Shown here in pieces: positions 9,893 to 10,000 of a DNA stretch of 10,000 nt; position 1 is the first letter of the stretch; the number at the start of each line of letters is the position of its first letter. The notes under the pieces were generated by a model. That model was not told the origin of the DNA. It saw nothing but the letters and a program-made list of their open reading frames with translations, and did not search any database. Source of the DNA: Flavobacterium sp. (GTDB taxonomy: Bacteria; Bacteroidota; Bacteroidia; Flavobacteriales; Flavobacteriaceae); the NCBI RefSeq assembly GCF_020217025.1, contig NZ_JAIWOF010000163.1, positions 1 to 10,000 of the forward strand. The letters are read 5' to 3'. The translations under genes were made by a program, and so were the position numbers.

Positions 9893-9967
9893 ATGCCTAA
9901 ATTTGCAGTTGCTTTTTTAGGTGACATCTTATTGATGTTTATAAAGAAAAAATATAAAGCCAAATGA
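9893..9967 (+). CDS. Possible 24-codon small ORF
   Basis: An ATG at 9893 opens a 24-residue frame with a hydrophobic middle and basic tail (MPKFAVAFLGDIL, then LMFIKKKYKAK). Its TGA overlaps the next gene's ATG as ATGA (9964-9967), a common coupling arrangement. Against it, a promoter-like TAAATTTG lies inside it, it has no ribosome binding site, and such short frames arise by chance in AT-rich DNA. More likely non-coding leader than gene. Confidence 0.2.
   Translation: MPKFAVAFLGDILLMFIKKKYKAK
9898..9905 (+). promoter_or_regulatory. Candidate -7 promoter element for the gene at the right edge
   Basis: TAAATTTG, followed by CA, fits the Bacteroidota TAnnTTTG element. It would start transcription about 50 bases before the ATG at 9964. 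No clear TTG partner is visible upstream. If used, it separates the next gene's expression from the dapA operon. Confidence 0.4.
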
Positions 9968-10000
9968 ATAAATTTTTTAGTTTCCTTATTCTTACCATTT
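9964..10000 (+). CDS. Start of an exported protein, probably a lipoprotein (possibly BamD)
   Basis: Only 12 codons are visible: MNKFFSFLILTI, a basic residue followed by a hydrophobic run that looks like the start of a signal peptide or lipoprotein signal. In Flavobacteriia the outer membrane assembly lipoprotein BamD is commonly encoded just after dapA, which makes it the leading candidate. The cysteine of a lipobox would lie beyond the window, so the identity is inferred from gene order alone. Confidence 0.5.
   Translation, partial: MNKFFSFLILTI

Noticed and set aside
9896..9921. Inverted repeat CCTAAA/TTTAGG after dapA as a terminator
   Set aside because: The stem has only six weak pairs, the loop is 14 bases, and no T tract follows it; the left arm overlaps a promoter motif.

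Overview
The window looks like chromosomal DNA of a member of the Flavobacteriaceae, most likely Flavobacterium or a close relative. The DNA is AT-rich. Candidate promoters fit the Bacteroidota consensus (TTG, about 20 bases, then TAnnTTTG). Recognisable Shine-Dalgarno sites are nearly absent. The gene content is also typical: rpsF-rpsR-rplI as a unit, a LytTR response regulator, a small protein of the DUF6495 type before ligA, and a DUF6913-type protein before dapA. The assignment rests on these patterns and not on a database search.

Layout. 1-795 is the C-terminal third of the replication restart helicase PriA (+), cut by the window edge. It converges on a LytTR-family response regulator (-, 792-1493), and the two stop codons share one TTAA. 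A 144-base divergent spacer carries outward promoters for the regulator and for the ribosomal protein operon rpsF-rpsR-rplI (+, 1638-2785). A foldable leader with a rare Shine-Dalgarno sequence precedes rplI, and a strong intrinsic terminator closes the operon.

A second + strand unit (2846-6704) begins directly on the terminator's T tract. It holds a DUF6495-like protein, NAD+-dependent DNA ligase LigA, and two tandem eight-helix membrane proteins resembling the YhhN/TMEM86 (lysoplasmalogenase) family. The last three genes overlap in series. This unit converges, with no spacer, on a two-gene minus-strand operon (8419 to 6705). That operon encodes a UshA-type 5'-nucleotidase split into two proteins: a lipoprotein carrying the C-terminal substrate-binding domain, then a Tat-exported metallophosphatase domain.

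A third + strand unit (8465-9865) holds a DUF6913-like protein and dapA (lysine/diaminopimelate synthesis). A spacer with a promoter motif and a possible 24-codon ORF then leads to the first 12 codons of an exported protein at the right edge, probably a lipoprotein.

This is mostly conserved housekeeping sequence. I found no mobile element, CRISPR array, tRNA or rRNA gene, phage gene or defence system, and no clearly new multi-gene system. The points most worth checking are the rplI leader, the split and order-reversed nucleotidase operon, and the membrane-protein pair coupled to ligA.
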